A DNA stretch of 64,000 nt from Kitasatospora gansuensis (GCF_014203705.1 NZ_JACHJR010000001.1:124001-188000); one strand, 5' to 3'; positions 1-8,475 are shown, numbered from the stretch's first letter. A program made the numbers and translations. Notes: generated by a model not told the origin, from the letters alone.

Positions 1-523
1 CCTCGGCGAAACTCCGCTCGGCCACCGCTTCGAGCTGGTCGAAGTTCTCCTGCTGGATGACGAAGCTGACCGCGATGGTCGCCGCTGTCTCCGCCCGGAG
101 CCTGCGCACCCAGCCGAAGGCCCCGTCGAACAGGTCGACGCCCCTGGTCCTGCGGTAGGTGGCGCGGTCCGCGCCGTCCATCGAGACCATGTAGGTGGAG
201 ATCAGCGGGCGGATCCCCTCGTACACCGCGTCGAGCCCGCTGGTGCTGGTGATCAGCGTCAGGGTCCGCGACACCTCGGCGAGGGCGGTGAGCATGGCCG
301 GCAGGTCCGGGTGCAAGGTGGGCTCCCCGCCCGTGACGCAGATGTTCTCGAGCGGGGAGAGCCCGCGGAGAGTCGGTAACACCAGCGCCTGGAACACCTC
401 GGCCGACATCGACTTCGGATTCTCCAACCGCCAGTAGTCACACAGGCGGCAGCGCGAATCGCAGACCTCGTTGACCTGCAACGAGATCCGGTTCACCCGT
501 CTGAGCTCCGGAAGCTTGCTCAC
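1..523 (-). CDS. Radical SAM protein, 3' end outside window
   Basis: The visible 174 residues hold a radical SAM core: the cluster motif CxxxCxxC at residues 21-28 (C21, C25, C28, as CDSRCRLC) binds the [4Fe-4S] cluster, and a GGEP motif at 65-68 contacts S-adenosylmethionine. The gene leaves the window at base 1, so a C-terminal SPASM or twitch domain cannot be judged. The GTG start at 523 is preceded by a GGGGGAG ribosome binding site. It lies 44 bases after a 64-residue ORF on the same strand, a peptide-then-maturase layout typical of RiPP clusters. The family is certain. A role in peptide modification is inferred from the neighbour; it could also modify another small substrate. Confidence 0.85.
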   Translation of the reverse strand, partial: MSKLPELRRVNRISLQVNEVCDSRCRLCDYWRLENPKSMSAEVFQALVLPTLRGLSPLENICVTGGEPTLHPDLPAMLTALAEVSRTLTLITSTSGLDAVYEGIRPLISTYMVSMDGADRATYRRTRGVDLFDGAFGWVRRLRAETAATIAVSFVIQQENFDQLEAVAERSFAE

Positions 524-567
524 CCCTGACTCCCCCCTTGTCCTGCGAACCCGAATCCGATCCCGGT

Positions 568-762
568 TTACGGCCAGCCGGCCGGCCCCGATCCCCCTGC
601 CGTCACGACCCGGGCCTTGTGGCCCTCGAGGATGCTGTCCAACAGCGCCTCGTCGGCCGCCGACACGTCGGCGCCCGCACTGACGCTCTTGACCAGCTCC
701 GACTCCTCCACCGCGACCGCCAGATCCTCTCCGGCGACACGCGCTGCGCGTCCTCTGCTCAA
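568..762 (-). CDS. Small ORF, candidate RiPP precursor peptide
   Basis: A 64-residue peptide starting at TTG, seven bases after a clean GGAGG. It has GC-rich third codon positions like a real actinomycete gene. The first 45 residues are acidic and helix-prone (a leader would look like this); the tail is Gly/Pro-rich and ends TAGGSGPAGWP with Trp63 as the only Trp. It has no Cys and no Tyr. It is directly upstream of the radical SAM gene and probably co-transcribed. I do not recognise the family, and it matches none of the core motifs I know (streptide, mycofactocin, darobactin, FxSxx). A precursor role is inference from size and position; an unrelated small regulatory protein is the alternative. 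Confidence 0.5.
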   Translation of the reverse strand: MSRGRAARVAGEDLAVAVEESELVKSVSAGADVSAADEALLDSILEGHKARVVTAGGSGPAGWP

Positions 763-814
763 GTGCTTACCTCCCTCCTGAACTCGCCTGACACACCCCC
801 TCGATGGAATGTGT

Positions 815-842
815 CATGTGAAATTACACTAATCACAGGGCT
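815..842 (-). promoter_or_regulatory. AT-rich promoter region of the peptide/radical SAM pair
   Basis: A conspicuous AT-rich stretch in otherwise GC-rich DNA, 50-80 bases upstream of the small peptide. It contains the imperfect inverted pair GTGTAATTTCAC, so it may be both promoter and operator. No exact -35/-10 pair can be assigned with confidence. Confidence 0.3.
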
Positions 843-869
843 CGGCCATGGTCAACGGGTGACGGTGGA

Positions 870-1520
870 TCAGTTCTCGCTGAAACCACGGGCGATCAGC
901 CGGACGGCGAGCGTCACCTCCCAGGCGAACACCGGCACCGCCGCGAGCGACCCCACCGGGGAGACCTGCTCGTACACCCCGAACAGCACCGCGACGGCCG
1001 AGGCGCAGATCAGCGGACCACCCACCAGTCCCAACACCGCGATGAACCGGGGCACCAGCCGCGAGCGGTACATCAGGGCCGCCAGCACCAAAGTGTTCGC
1101 CCCCAGCACGAAGTTCGGCCCGAGCAGGAACGTCCAGTCGTGGACGGCCACCAGCGCGCGGGCCACCGTGGCCACGTCGCCACCCGGCGCCTCCCGCCGC
1201 AGCGTCACCACCGACAGGACCGCGACGATGCCGACCGCGATCACGGCGGCCTCCAGCAGCCGGCCGCAGACGTAGCCGAGCGCGGCACCCTCGTTCTGCC
1301 GCTTGACGACCGGGTACAGCACCACCCCGGTCCCGATCACCGCCAGCACCAGCACGATCTCGCACAGCGCCCCCGCGAACACCCGGGTATCCGCCCCGGC
1401 GCCGGCCACGTAGCCGGCTTTCAGCGCCGGACCGTACAGCAGCAGGCCCGCGATCGCGGCGACCTCGGTGATCAGGAACAGCACACCCGCGACCGACGCG
1501 GTCCTTCTGGTTGAGCTCAT
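870..1520 (-). CDS. DUF4386 family membrane protein
   Basis: About 216 residues with six or so hydrophobic segments, matching the DUF4386 family of integral membrane proteins of unknown function. The ATG at 1520 (MSSTRRTAS) is preferred over an upstream in-frame start because it follows GGGGAG at the right distance and leaves the operators outside the gene. It is divergent from a TetR gene across 115 bases that hold two palindromic operators, so TetR probably represses both. No catalytic motif is visible and the biochemical role is unknown. Confidence 0.8.
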   Translation of the reverse strand: MSSTRRTASVAGVLFLITEVAAIAGLLLYGPALKAGYVAGAGADTRVFAGALCEIVLVLAVIGTGVVLYPVVKRQNEGAALGYVCGRLLEAAVIAVGIVAVLSVVTLRREAPGGDVATVARALVAVHDWTFLLGPNFVLGANTLVLAALMYRSRLVPRFIAVLGLVGGPLICASAVAVLFGVYEQVSPVGSLAAVPVFAWEVTLAVRLIARGFSEN

Positions 1521-1539
1521 CAGTACTCTCCCCACAGAC

Positions 1540-1558
1540 AGGTGTACGGCGTACACCT
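1540..1558. promoter_or_regulatory. TetR operator 1
   Basis: The 19-base sequence aggtgtacggcgtacacct is a palindrome apart from its central base. It lies just upstream of the DUF4386 start and in the divergent promoter region of the TetR gene. Binding by that TetR is inference from position and symmetry. Confidence 0.6.
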
Positions 1559-1570
1559 GCCGCCGAGATT

Positions 1571-1589
1571 AGGCGTACGCCGTACACTC
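1571..1589. promoter_or_regulatory. TetR operator 2
   Basis: The complement of this stretch reads agtgtacggcgtacgcct, nearly the same as operator 1, 31 bases away centre to centre (about three helical turns). Two such sites between divergent genes suggest cooperative binding or separate control of each promoter. Confidence 0.55.
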
Positions 1590-1635
1590 GTCAACACGAG
1601 TTACCGACCGCCGGCCGACCACGAGGGAACTGACC

Positions 1636-2322
1636 ATGACTCAGCCGCCACCGCCGGCCCGCCGGACGCCGCTGAGCCGCGACCGGGTGCTGCGCGCCGC
1701 CGTCGCGCTCGCGGACCGGACCGGGATCGACGCCCTCAGCATGCGCAAGCTCGCGCAGGAGCTGGGCGTGGTGCCGATGGCGCTCTACAAGCACGTCGCC
1801 AACAAGGACCAACTCCTGGACGGCATGGTCGACTTCGTCCTCGGAGAGATCGGCCCGCCCGCCCCCGGCCCCGACTGGCAGAGCGCCGTCCGGGCCCGCA
1901 TCCTCGCCGCCCGCAGCGCCCTGCTCGGCCACACCTGGGCCGCCACGGTGGTCCGGTCCCGCACCGCCCCGACCCCGGCGCTGCTCGCGTACACCGACTC
2001 GCTGATCGGCCTGTTCCGCACCGGCGGCTTCTCCGTCGACCTCACCCACCACGCGATGCACGCCCTCGGCAGCCGCCTGCTCGGCTTCACCCAGGAACTC
2101 TTCGACGACTCCCCCGGCCCCGCCCCGGCCGACCCCGCCGTCCTGCGGGCGATGGCGGCGAACTACCCGCACATCGCCGAGCTGGCAATGGCCGCGGCCC
2201 ACGACGAGAAATCCGTCGTGGGCCCCGGTTGTGACGACCAATTCGAGTTCGAGTTCGCCCTGGACCTGCTCCTCGACGGCCTCGAACGCCTCCGCCGCCG
2301 CGGCTGGTCCTCCGTCGGCTAG
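1636..2322 (+). CDS. TetR/AcrR family transcriptional regulator
   Basis: 228 residues. The N-terminal helix-turn-helix (about residues 15-60, with RKLAQELGVVPMALYKHV) is followed by a TetR_C-type ligand-binding domain, as in tetracycline-repressor-like proteins. The ATG follows GAGGGAACTGACC. It is divergent from the DUF4386 gene with two palindromes between them, so autoregulation plus control of that gene is the simplest reading. The ligand is unknown. Its TAG stop is part of the CTAG at which a MITE-like element sits; the reading frame is intact. Confidence 0.88.
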   Translation: MTQPPPPARRTPLSRDRVLRAAVALADRTGIDALSMRKLAQELGVVPMALYKHVANKDQLLDGMVDFVLGEIGPPAPGPDWQSAVRARILAARSALLGHTWAATVVRSRTAPTPALLAYTDSLIGLFRTGGFSVDLTHHAMHALGSRLLGFTQELFDDSPGPAPADPAVLRAMAANYPHIAELAMAAAHDEKSVVGPGCDDQFEFEFALDLLLDGLERLRRRGWSSVG

Positions 2323-2514
2323 GCCCTCTCTTTCGGGTCACGTCGGATCAGCGGGCGGCGTTGGGGTGCGTGCCTCGGCGGTGCCGAGGAGGGAGCCTGA
2401 TGCAGCGCATCGGCGACCGACGAGAAGCCGGCGAAGGGCCCCTCCTGCCCGATGCCGGGCAAGGAGGGCGCGTGCCCCGGCGTCGGCCGCCCGGCGTGAC
2501 CCGAAAGAGAGGGC
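2323..2514. mobile_element. MITE-like element, copy 1 (192 bp)
   Basis: A non-coding element bounded by 20-bp inverted ends (GCCCTCTCTTTCGGGTCACG here, one base different from the other copies) and flanked by CTAG on both sides (2319-2322 and 2515-2518). Copies 2 and 3 lie at 49953 and 54694. This copy is 33 bases longer than the others because of an extra segment near 2434-2470. It has internal hairpins such as cctcggcggtgccgagg. It fills the gap between the TetR gene and the first GH43 gene and encodes no transposase. CTAG target duplication fits mobilisation by an IS5- or IS701-type transposase elsewhere in the genome. Confidence 0.8.
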
Positions 2515-2522
2515 CTAGCTCA

Positions 2523-3869
2523 TCAGGCCCAGGGGCTGACCACCTGGAACGAGCTGTCGGCGCGGAAGGTGTCGCTGTCCTGGTAGAGGTCGGCCCGCAG
2601 CTCGTAGGCGTAGTGGCGCAGGTAGCGCCCGGGGTAGTTGTAGGACTCCAGCGAGACCGAGCCGGCCGCCGAGCCGGGGCGGGCGCAGTAGGTGGCGTCG
2701 CCCCGGAACGCGGCGGAGCCGTCGTTGCTGTCGAGCCGGAGCTTGAAGTCCCAGTGCCGCAGGTAGCGGCCGTCGGCGGCGCGCAGCGAGTAGCAGTTGG
2801 CATCCGCCAGTCCGGGCACCACCGTGACGGTGGCGTCCTGCTTGACGGTGGCACTGCTGGCGGTGGTCACCGGGTCGAGGTAGCCGAGCCCGCCGCGCGA
2901 ACTGACGTACCGTCCGGGGTAGTTCACCGACTGAAGCGAGCGGGTGGTGTTGACCGGCAGGGTGGCGCCCCCGGCGACGGTCTCCTTGAGCACGGTGAAG
3001 TGCCTGGCGAAGCCGGTGAGTCCCGGCAGTTCGGTCGGCGTGGTCCAGGTGGCCAGGCCGTCGTAGCTGTCGCTGTAGTAGTACTTGTGCGCGCTGTAGC
3101 CGTCGTAGTAGATCCGCCAGCCGCCGTTGTCGAGCTGGACCAGCGCCGGGCCCTCGACCCAGTTGCCCCAGCCGGACCAGTTGCCGGTGCCGGTGATCGT
3201 GTACGGGCCGCCCAGGCTGCTCGCGGTCGCGTGCTCCAGGTACTTGGTGGTCTCGTTCTTGGTGATCGCGTGGTAGGTCGAGCCGATCTTCACCACGAAG
3301 GTGTCGATGTGGTTGCCCGTGATCCCGGCCAGCGCGGTCGGCGAACTCCAGGCGGTCAGCGCCGAGTTGGTCGCGGTCATCCGGTACGGCTGGAAGTCCG
3401 CCCCGCTCGCCGAGGTGGACAGCGAGACGATCACGTTGACGCTGCCGTCGGTGTCCACGTGCCACTCGGGCGCCCAGGTGCGCTGGAGGCCGGCCAGCGG
3501 GATGGTGTGGTTGCCGAGGAAGGTCCAGTTCACCCGGTCGGTGCTGGAGGCGAAGCCGATGGTGTCGCCGGTCCAGTTGGTGGTGTACGTGATGTAGTAC
3601 TTGCCGTCGGTGTGCCGGATGATGCTCGGGTCGCGGATCAGGCCCGAAGGCGGCGTGTACGCCGAGGACTTGACCAGCCGGTAGCCGGTCGCGTCCGGGG
3701 AGTCGTAGACGTACATGTTCGACTCGCTGGTGTTGGTGAACGCGGTCATGGTGTACCGCGTCGCCGAGCCGGCCGGGGGCGCCGCGGCCGACGCACCGGT
3801 GACCGGTACGGCGGCGAAGGCGAGAGCGGCCGCGAGCGCGGCCGCCAGGCGGCGGAGAGTTCCTGACAA
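2523..3869 (-). CDS. Secreted GH43 arabinan-active enzyme with AbfB-type domain
   Basis: 448 residues: a signal peptide (cleavage near ASAAA, about residue 28), a five-bladed GH43 catalytic domain, then a C-terminal AbfB/CBM42-like beta-trefoil from about residue 310, with repeats such as SVNYPGRYV and SYNYPGRYLRH. The GH43 acid residues are visible: Asp in IRDPSII (base), Asp in HIDTFVV, and Glu in WVEGPALV (acid). The family removes or cleaves arabinose units from arabinan or arabinoxylan outside the cell, and AbfB domains bind arabinofuranose side chains. It is the last gene of a four-gene GH43 run with 11-27-base gaps. The exact substrate cannot be read from sequence. Confidence 0.85.
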   Translation of the reverse strand: MSGTLRRLAAALAAALAFAAVPVTGASAAAPPAGSATRYTMTAFTNTSESNMYVYDSPDATGYRLVKSSAYTPPSGLIRDPSIIRHTDGKYYITYTTNWTGDTIGFASSTDRVNWTFLGNHTIPLAGLQRTWAPEWHVDTDGSVNVIVSLSTSASGADFQPYRMTATNSALTAWSSPTALAGITGNHIDTFVVKIGSTYHAITKNETTKYLEHATASSLGGPYTITGTGNWSGWGNWVEGPALVQLDNGGWRIYYDGYSAHKYYYSDSYDGLATWTTPTELPGLTGFARHFTVLKETVAGGATLPVNTTRSLQSVNYPGRYVSSRGGLGYLDPVTTASSATVKQDATVTVVPGLADANCYSLRAADGRYLRHWDFKLRLDSNDGSAAFRGDATYCARPGSAAGSVSLESYNYPGRYLRHYAYELRADLYQDSDTFRADSSFQVVSPWA

Positions 3870-3896
3870 GGCGTCTGCTCCTCTGAGGGTAGGGGG

Positions 3897-5336
3897 TTAC
3901 TGCTGGTAGAAGGTCGCGTCGGCCTTGGCGACCGTGGTGCTCACGGCCTGCACCTGGAGCAGGTAGTTGTAGTGCCGCAGGTACTGTCCGGGCAGGCTGT
4001 ACGCCTCGTAGGAGACGGCGGCCGAGTCGGCCAGCCCGGCCCGCTGGTAGAAGCTGGCGCTGTCCTTGAACGCGGTCGAGCCGTCGTTCTTCTCCACCCA
4101 GACGTCGCCGTTGCGCGAACGCAGGTAGTAGCCGGGGAAGTTGGCCGACTCCAGCGAGACCGTGCCTGAGCCGGAGAGACCCGGCACCGTGCGGAACTGC
4201 GAGTCGGCCAGGTTGGTGACGTCCGCGTCCAGCCGGGCCCGGTACTCCCAGTGGCGGATGAAGCGGTCGGGGTAGTTGTAGGAGGACAGCCGGACCGGCG
4301 TCGCCCCGTCCGCCACCGGGATGCCGAAGTTGGGCGTCCCGTCGGCGTTCCAGTACAGCTTCTGCACCCGGGTCCGGCGGTTGGGGTCGTTCAGCGGGTC
4401 GCCGGTGATGTCCTTGTAGCCCCGGTCGTGGTAGACCAGGATGTCGCTCTTGCCGTCCTCGGACGTGGTGAACTGGTTGTGCCCGGGGCCGTACTGGGAG
4501 GTCGCCGCGTTGCTGGTGAAGACCGGGGTGGCGGTCTTGGTCCAGGAGGCCGGGTTGGTCAGGTCGCTGCTCGCCGAGGCGGTCAGCAGGCCGAGGCAGT
4601 AGTTGCTGTCGGTGGCGGCGGCGGAGAAGGTCATGAAGACCTTGCCGCCGTGCTGGATCACCGCGGGGCCTTCGTTGACCTTGTAGCCGACCGTCTCCCA
4701 GGCGTACGTCGGCACGGTCAGCCGGGCCGGAGTCCCGCTGATGGTCCAGGGGTTGGCCAGCTTGGCGATGTAGACGTTGGAGTTGGTCGCGATCGCCGGG
4801 TCTTTCTGCGCCCAGCTCAGATAGCGGGTGCCGTTCACCACGAAGGTGGTGGCGTCGAGGGCGAAGCTGTCCATCGGGGTGGCGATCTGGCCCTTCTCGG
4901 TCCAGCTCCCGGTGACCGGGTTGGCGGCCGAGCTCTCCAGCACGTACATCCGGATCTTCCAGATGTCGGTGGTGCTGCCCGCGGCGAAGTAGACGTACCA
5001 CTTGCCGTCGATGAAGTGGATTTCCGGCGCCCAGATGTGCGCGCCCATCGCCCCGGTGGCGTGCTTGGTCCAGATCACCGTCTCCGGCGCACTGGCCAGC
5101 CCCTGGATGGTGGTGGCCCGGCGCAGGATGATCCGGTCGTACTCCGGGGCGGTGGCAGTGAAGTAGTAGAAGCCGTCGGTGTGCTTGTAGATCTGCCCGT
5201 CGGCACGCTGGCTGATCAGGGTGTTGTTGTACGACACGGCGGGCGAGGCCGGAGCGGCCGCCTGCGCGGGGGCCACCGGCAGCATCAGGGCGGCCAGTAC
5301 GGCAGCGCCGAGCGCCAGCGAGCGGGTCTTCGTCAT
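3897..5336 (-). CDS. Secreted GH43 alpha-L-arabinofuranosidase-like enzyme with AbfB-type domain
   Basis: 479 residues from the ATG at 5336 (MTKTRSLALG), which begins a clear signal peptide ending near AQAAA. The GH43 domain carries Asp in RADGQIYKH, the family signature WAPEIHF, Asp in FALDATTF and Glu in VNEGPAVI. A C-terminal AbfB-like trefoil follows from about residue 345, with SYNYPDRFIRH, SANFPGYYLRS and AYSLPGQYLRHYN repeats. Third gene of the GH43 operon, 27 bases before the next one downstream. Likely releases arabinose from arabinan or arabinoxylan for the nearby transporter. A much longer reading into the gene upstream is only frame read-through and was not used. Confidence 0.85.
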   Translation of the reverse strand: MTKTRSLALGAAVLAALMLPVAPAQAAAPASPAVSYNNTLISQRADGQIYKHTDGFYYFTATAPEYDRIILRRATTIQGLASAPETVIWTKHATGAMGAHIWAPEIHFIDGKWYVYFAAGSTTDIWKIRMYVLESSAANPVTGSWTEKGQIATPMDSFALDATTFVVNGTRYLSWAQKDPAIATNSNVYIAKLANPWTISGTPARLTVPTYAWETVGYKVNEGPAVIQHGGKVFMTFSAAATDSNYCLGLLTASASSDLTNPASWTKTATPVFTSNAATSQYGPGHNQFTTSEDGKSDILVYHDRGYKDITGDPLNDPNRRTRVQKLYWNADGTPNFGIPVADGATPVRLSSYNYPDRFIRHWEYRARLDADVTNLADSQFRTVPGLSGSGTVSLESANFPGYYLRSRNGDVWVEKNDGSTAFKDSASFYQRAGLADSAAVSYEAYSLPGQYLRHYNYLLQVQAVSTTVAKADATFYQQ

Positions 5337-5347
5337 GGCTGTTCTCC

Positions 5348-6820
5348 TCAGTTCGCGGTGAGCTGCCACTGCTGGCAGGCGTTGTTCAGCCAGGTCCACT
5401 GCCGGACGTCGGCACCGTCGGCGGTACCGCAGTTGGCGACGTCGGCGACCTTCCCGCTGCTCGCGTTCACCAGGCGGACCCAGCCGCCGGAGTCGCTGAG
5501 CACCAGCCGGAAGCGCTGGCAGGTGTTGTTCAGCCACGACCACTGCCGCAGATCCGCACCATCGGCGCCGGAACAGTCCGCCAGGTCCAGCACCTTGCCG
5601 CTCGCGACGTTCACCAGCCGGCTGGTGTCGTCCGCCTGGTCCTCCACCCGCCACTTCTGAGCGGCCGCGCCATTGCAGGTGAACTGCCGCACGTTCGCCC
5701 CGTCAGCTGACGAACCATCCACCAGATCAAGGCACTTGCCGCTGTTCCGGTTCACGAACGAGTAGCTCGTCGGCGTCGCCGCCGTCTCCCCGGACGGACC
5801 GGCCAGCGTCACACCCGCACCGACCGGCGCACCGAAGTTCGGCGTCCCGTCCGCGTTCCAGGCGAACTTCTGCGCCCGCGTGGTGCGGTTGTTGTCGCAG
5901 CCGCCGGCCGCCGAGGTGTTGGCGTGGTAGACGATCCAGTCCTCCGTCCCGTCGGGCGACTTGAAGAACCCGTTGTGCCCCGGCCCGTACACCCCCGCCG
6001 CGTCGTTGCGCTCGAACACCGGCGTCGACTTCTTCGTCCAGGAGGACGCCAACAGCGGGTTGCTGCCGGTCAGTTCGAGCTGGCCGAGCTTGTAGTCGGG
6101 CGTGGTGCAGTAGCTCCCGGAGTACACGATGAACGTCTTGCCGTTGTGGTACAGCGGCTCCGGCCCCTCGTTGACGGCCGCGCCGGACTTCTCCCAGGCG
6201 TACGTCGGCGTCGAGATGACGCTCAGCGCACCGCTCACCGTGTACGGGTTGCTCATCGGCGCGATCACCAGGTTCTGGGTGCCACCGCTGAACGCGCTGC
6301 CGAGCAGGTAGATCGCACTGCCGACCTTGAGCACGCTCGCGTCGATCAGCCAGGTGTCACTGCCGGGCGCGGCCAGGTCGTTCTTGAAGCTGTACGGGCC
6401 CATCGGGTCGGCGCCGGCGCTCTCGGCCACGTGCAGGCGCTGCGTCGAGTTGTAGTCGGCGATGCCCTGACCGGCGACGTAGTAGAGGTACCACCTGCCG
6501 TTGAAGAAGTGGATCTCGGGAGCCCAGATGTTGCAGCACCGGTTGGGGTTGGTGTCCTTGAAGATCTGCACGCTCGGCGCGGTCGCCAGCCCGGCCAGGG
6601 TCGGCGACTTGCGCATGGTGATCTCGGACGACCAGGAGGTGGTCACCAGGTAGTAGTTGCCGTTGTAGTACTCCAGCCAGGGGTCGGCGCCCTTCTGACT
6701 CTTCAACGGGTTGGTGTAGGCGCGCCCGGCGGCGGCCGTGGCGGGCTGGGTGGTGACCAGTCCGCCGAGCAGCGCGAGCAGGGTCACCACGAGGGCGACG
6801 ATGCGGCTCTTGGCTCTCAA
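5348..6820 (-). CDS. Secreted GH43 enzyme with ricin-type lectin domain (paralogue A)
   Basis: 490 residues: signal peptide, GH43 domain (Asp in GADPWLEYYNGNYY, WAPEIHFFNGRWY, Asp in WLIDASVLK, Glu in VNEGPEPLY), then a ricin B/CBM13 lectin from about residue 355 with three QxW-type repeats (AQKWRVE, CQRFRLV, CQQWQLT). The lectin would anchor the enzyme to plant polysaccharide. It is a tandem paralogue of the next gene upstream; the lectin-coding halves are almost identical at the DNA level while the catalytic halves have diverged. It uses a different carbohydrate-binding module from the two GH43 genes downstream, so the four enzymes probably target different parts of the polymer. Confidence 0.87.
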   Translation of the reverse strand: MRAKSRIVALVVTLLALLGGLVTTQPATAAAGRAYTNPLKSQKGADPWLEYYNGNYYLVTTSWSSEITMRKSPTLAGLATAPSVQIFKDTNPNRCCNIWAPEIHFFNGRWYLYYVAGQGIADYNSTQRLHVAESAGADPMGPYSFKNDLAAPGSDTWLIDASVLKVGSAIYLLGSAFSGGTQNLVIAPMSNPYTVSGALSVISTPTYAWEKSGAAVNEGPEPLYHNGKTFIVYSGSYCTTPDYKLGQLELTGSNPLLASSWTKKSTPVFERNDAAGVYGPGHNGFFKSPDGTEDWIVYHANTSAAGGCDNNRTTRAQKFAWNADGTPNFGAPVGAGVTLAGPSGETAATPTSYSFVNRNSGKCLDLVDGSSADGANVRQFTCNGAAAQKWRVEDQADDTSRLVNVASGKVLDLADCSGADGADLRQWSWLNNTCQRFRLVLSDSGGWVRLVNASSGKVADVANCGTADGADVRQWTWLNNACQQWQLTAN

Positions 6821-6842
6821 GGAGCTCTCCTAGTGGGGGAGT

Positions 6843-8330
6843 TCAGCTGGGGGTGAGCTGCCACTGCTGGCAGGAGTTGTTCAGCCAGGTCCACTGCCGG
6901 ACGTCGGCACCGTCGGCGGTACCGCAGTTGGCGACGTCGGCGACCTTGCCGGTCGCGGCGTTCGCCAGCCGCACCCAGCCGCCGGAGTCACTGAGCACCA
7001 GGCGGAAGCGCTGGCAGGTGTTGTTCAGCCACGACCACTGCCGCAGATCCGCACCATCGGCGCCGGAACAGTCCGCCAGGTCCAGCACCTTGCCGCTGGC
7101 CACGTTCACCAGTCGGCTGGTGTCGTCCGCCTGGTCCTCCACCCGCCACTTCTGAGCAGCCGCACCGTTACAGGTCCACAACCGCACGTTCGCCCCGTCA
7201 GCCGACGAACCATCAGCCAGGTCAAGGCACTTACCGCTGCTGCGGTTCACGAAGGTGTAGCTGCCCGGCGTCGCCGAGGTCTCCCCGGACGGGCCGGCCA
7301 AGGTCACCCCCGCACCGACCGGCGCGCCGAGGTTCGGCGTGCCGTCCGCGTTCCAGGTGAACTTCTGCGCCCTGGTGGTGCGGGCGTTGCCGCAGCCCGC
7401 CGTGGCGGAGCTGTTGGCGTGGTAGACGATCCAGCTCTCGGTGCCGTCCGGCGAGGTGAAGAAGCCGTTGTGCCCCGGCCCGTACACCCCCGCCGCGTCG
7501 TTGCGCTCGAACACCGGCGTCGACTTCTTGGTCCAGGACGACGCCAACAGCGGGTCACTGCCCGTCAGTTCGAGCTGGCCGAGCTTGTAGTCCGGGGTCT
7601 GGCAGTCGGCGGCGGAGAAGACGAGGAAGGTCCGCCCGTTCCGGTAGAGCGGCTCGGGCCCTTCGTTCACCTTGTTCTTGACGGTCTCCCAGCTCAGGCT
7701 CGGGGTGGAGAACACCCGGAACGCGCCGCTCACCGTGTACGGGTTGCTCATCGGCGCGATCACCAGACTCTGCGGGCTGCCGCCGACGAAGCCGCTGCCG
7801 ACCACGTACAGCGCGCCGCCGACCTTGAGCACGCTCGCGTCGATCAGCCAGCCGCCGGGGGTCAGTTCGGGCCCGGTGAGCATGCCCTTGTAGCTGTACG
7901 GGCCCGTCGGGTCGGTGCCCGCGCTCTCCAGCACATGGGTGCGCTGCGAGTCGCAGCAGGCCGCGCCGATCTGGCCGGCCGAGTAGTAGAGGTACCAGCG
8001 GCCGTTCAGGAAGTGGATCTCGGGGGCCCAGATGTTGGTGCCCCGACTCGGCGTGGAGTCCCGCCAGACCTCGACGCTCGGGGCGGTCGCCAGCCCGGCC
8101 AGCGTCGGCGACTTACGCATCGTCAGGGTGTCGGTGAACGAGGTGGTGATCAGGTGGTAGTTGCCGTTGTAGTACTCCAGCCAAGGGTCCGCCCCCTTCT
8201 GGGACTTGACCGGGTTGGTGTACGTCTGCCCGGCGGCGGCGGTGGCCGGGCGCTCGGCGAGGGTGGAGCCCAGCAGGGCGAGCAGCGCGACCAGCAGGGC
8301 GAGCCAGGGGTGCGAGCGGGTGCGGATCAC
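6843..8330 (-). CDS. Secreted GH43 enzyme with ricin-type lectin domain (paralogue B)
   Basis: 495 residues, same architecture as paralogue A: signal peptide ending near ATAAA, GH43 domain (GADPWLEYYNGNYH, WAPEIHFLNGRWY, WLIDASVLK, VNEGPEPLY) and a C-terminal ricin B/CBM13 lectin. First gene of the four-gene GH43 operon: a LacI-type operator lies about 145 bases upstream and the following genes are 11-27 bases apart. Secreted arabinofuranosidase or arabinanase activity is the family expectation; exact specificity is not determinable here. Confidence 0.87.
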   Translation of the reverse strand: MIRTRSHPWLALLVALLALLGSTLAERPATAAAGQTYTNPVKSQKGADPWLEYYNGNYHLITTSFTDTLTMRKSPTLAGLATAPSVEVWRDSTPSRGTNIWAPEIHFLNGRWYLYYSAGQIGAACCDSQRTHVLESAGTDPTGPYSYKGMLTGPELTPGGWLIDASVLKVGGALYVVGSGFVGGSPQSLVIAPMSNPYTVSGAFRVFSTPSLSWETVKNKVNEGPEPLYRNGRTFLVFSAADCQTPDYKLGQLELTGSDPLLASSWTKKSTPVFERNDAAGVYGPGHNGFFTSPDGTESWIVYHANSSATAGCGNARTTRAQKFTWNADGTPNLGAPVGAGVTLAGPSGETSATPGSYTFVNRSSGKCLDLADGSSADGANVRLWTCNGAAAQKWRVEDQADDTSRLVNVASGKVLDLADCSGADGADLRQWSWLNNTCQRFRLVLSDSGGWVRLANAATGKVADVANCGTADGADVRQWTWLNNSCQQWQLTPS

Positions 8331-8475
8331 GGACGGGTCCCTTCGAGGGTGACGTCACCCCGCAGGCACCAGAGCGGAGCGGCCGGTGAACGGCACGGCG
8401 GGGTGCGGCGGTTCGGCACTGGGGCTCGTGGATACCGCCGACACCCCGCCGTTCATTTCGACCGCGTGTCTAGAT

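Noticed and set aside
2361..3866. Long plus-strand open frame opposite the first GH43 gene
   Set aside because: It is antisense to a clear secreted enzyme with GH43 and AbfB motifs. High GC keeps antisense frames open; composition is Gly/Arg/Val-rich without domains.
2515..5001. 828-residue minus-strand frame spanning two GH43 genes
   Set aside because: Frame-shifted shadow across two genes that each have signal peptides, starts and motifs in another frame.
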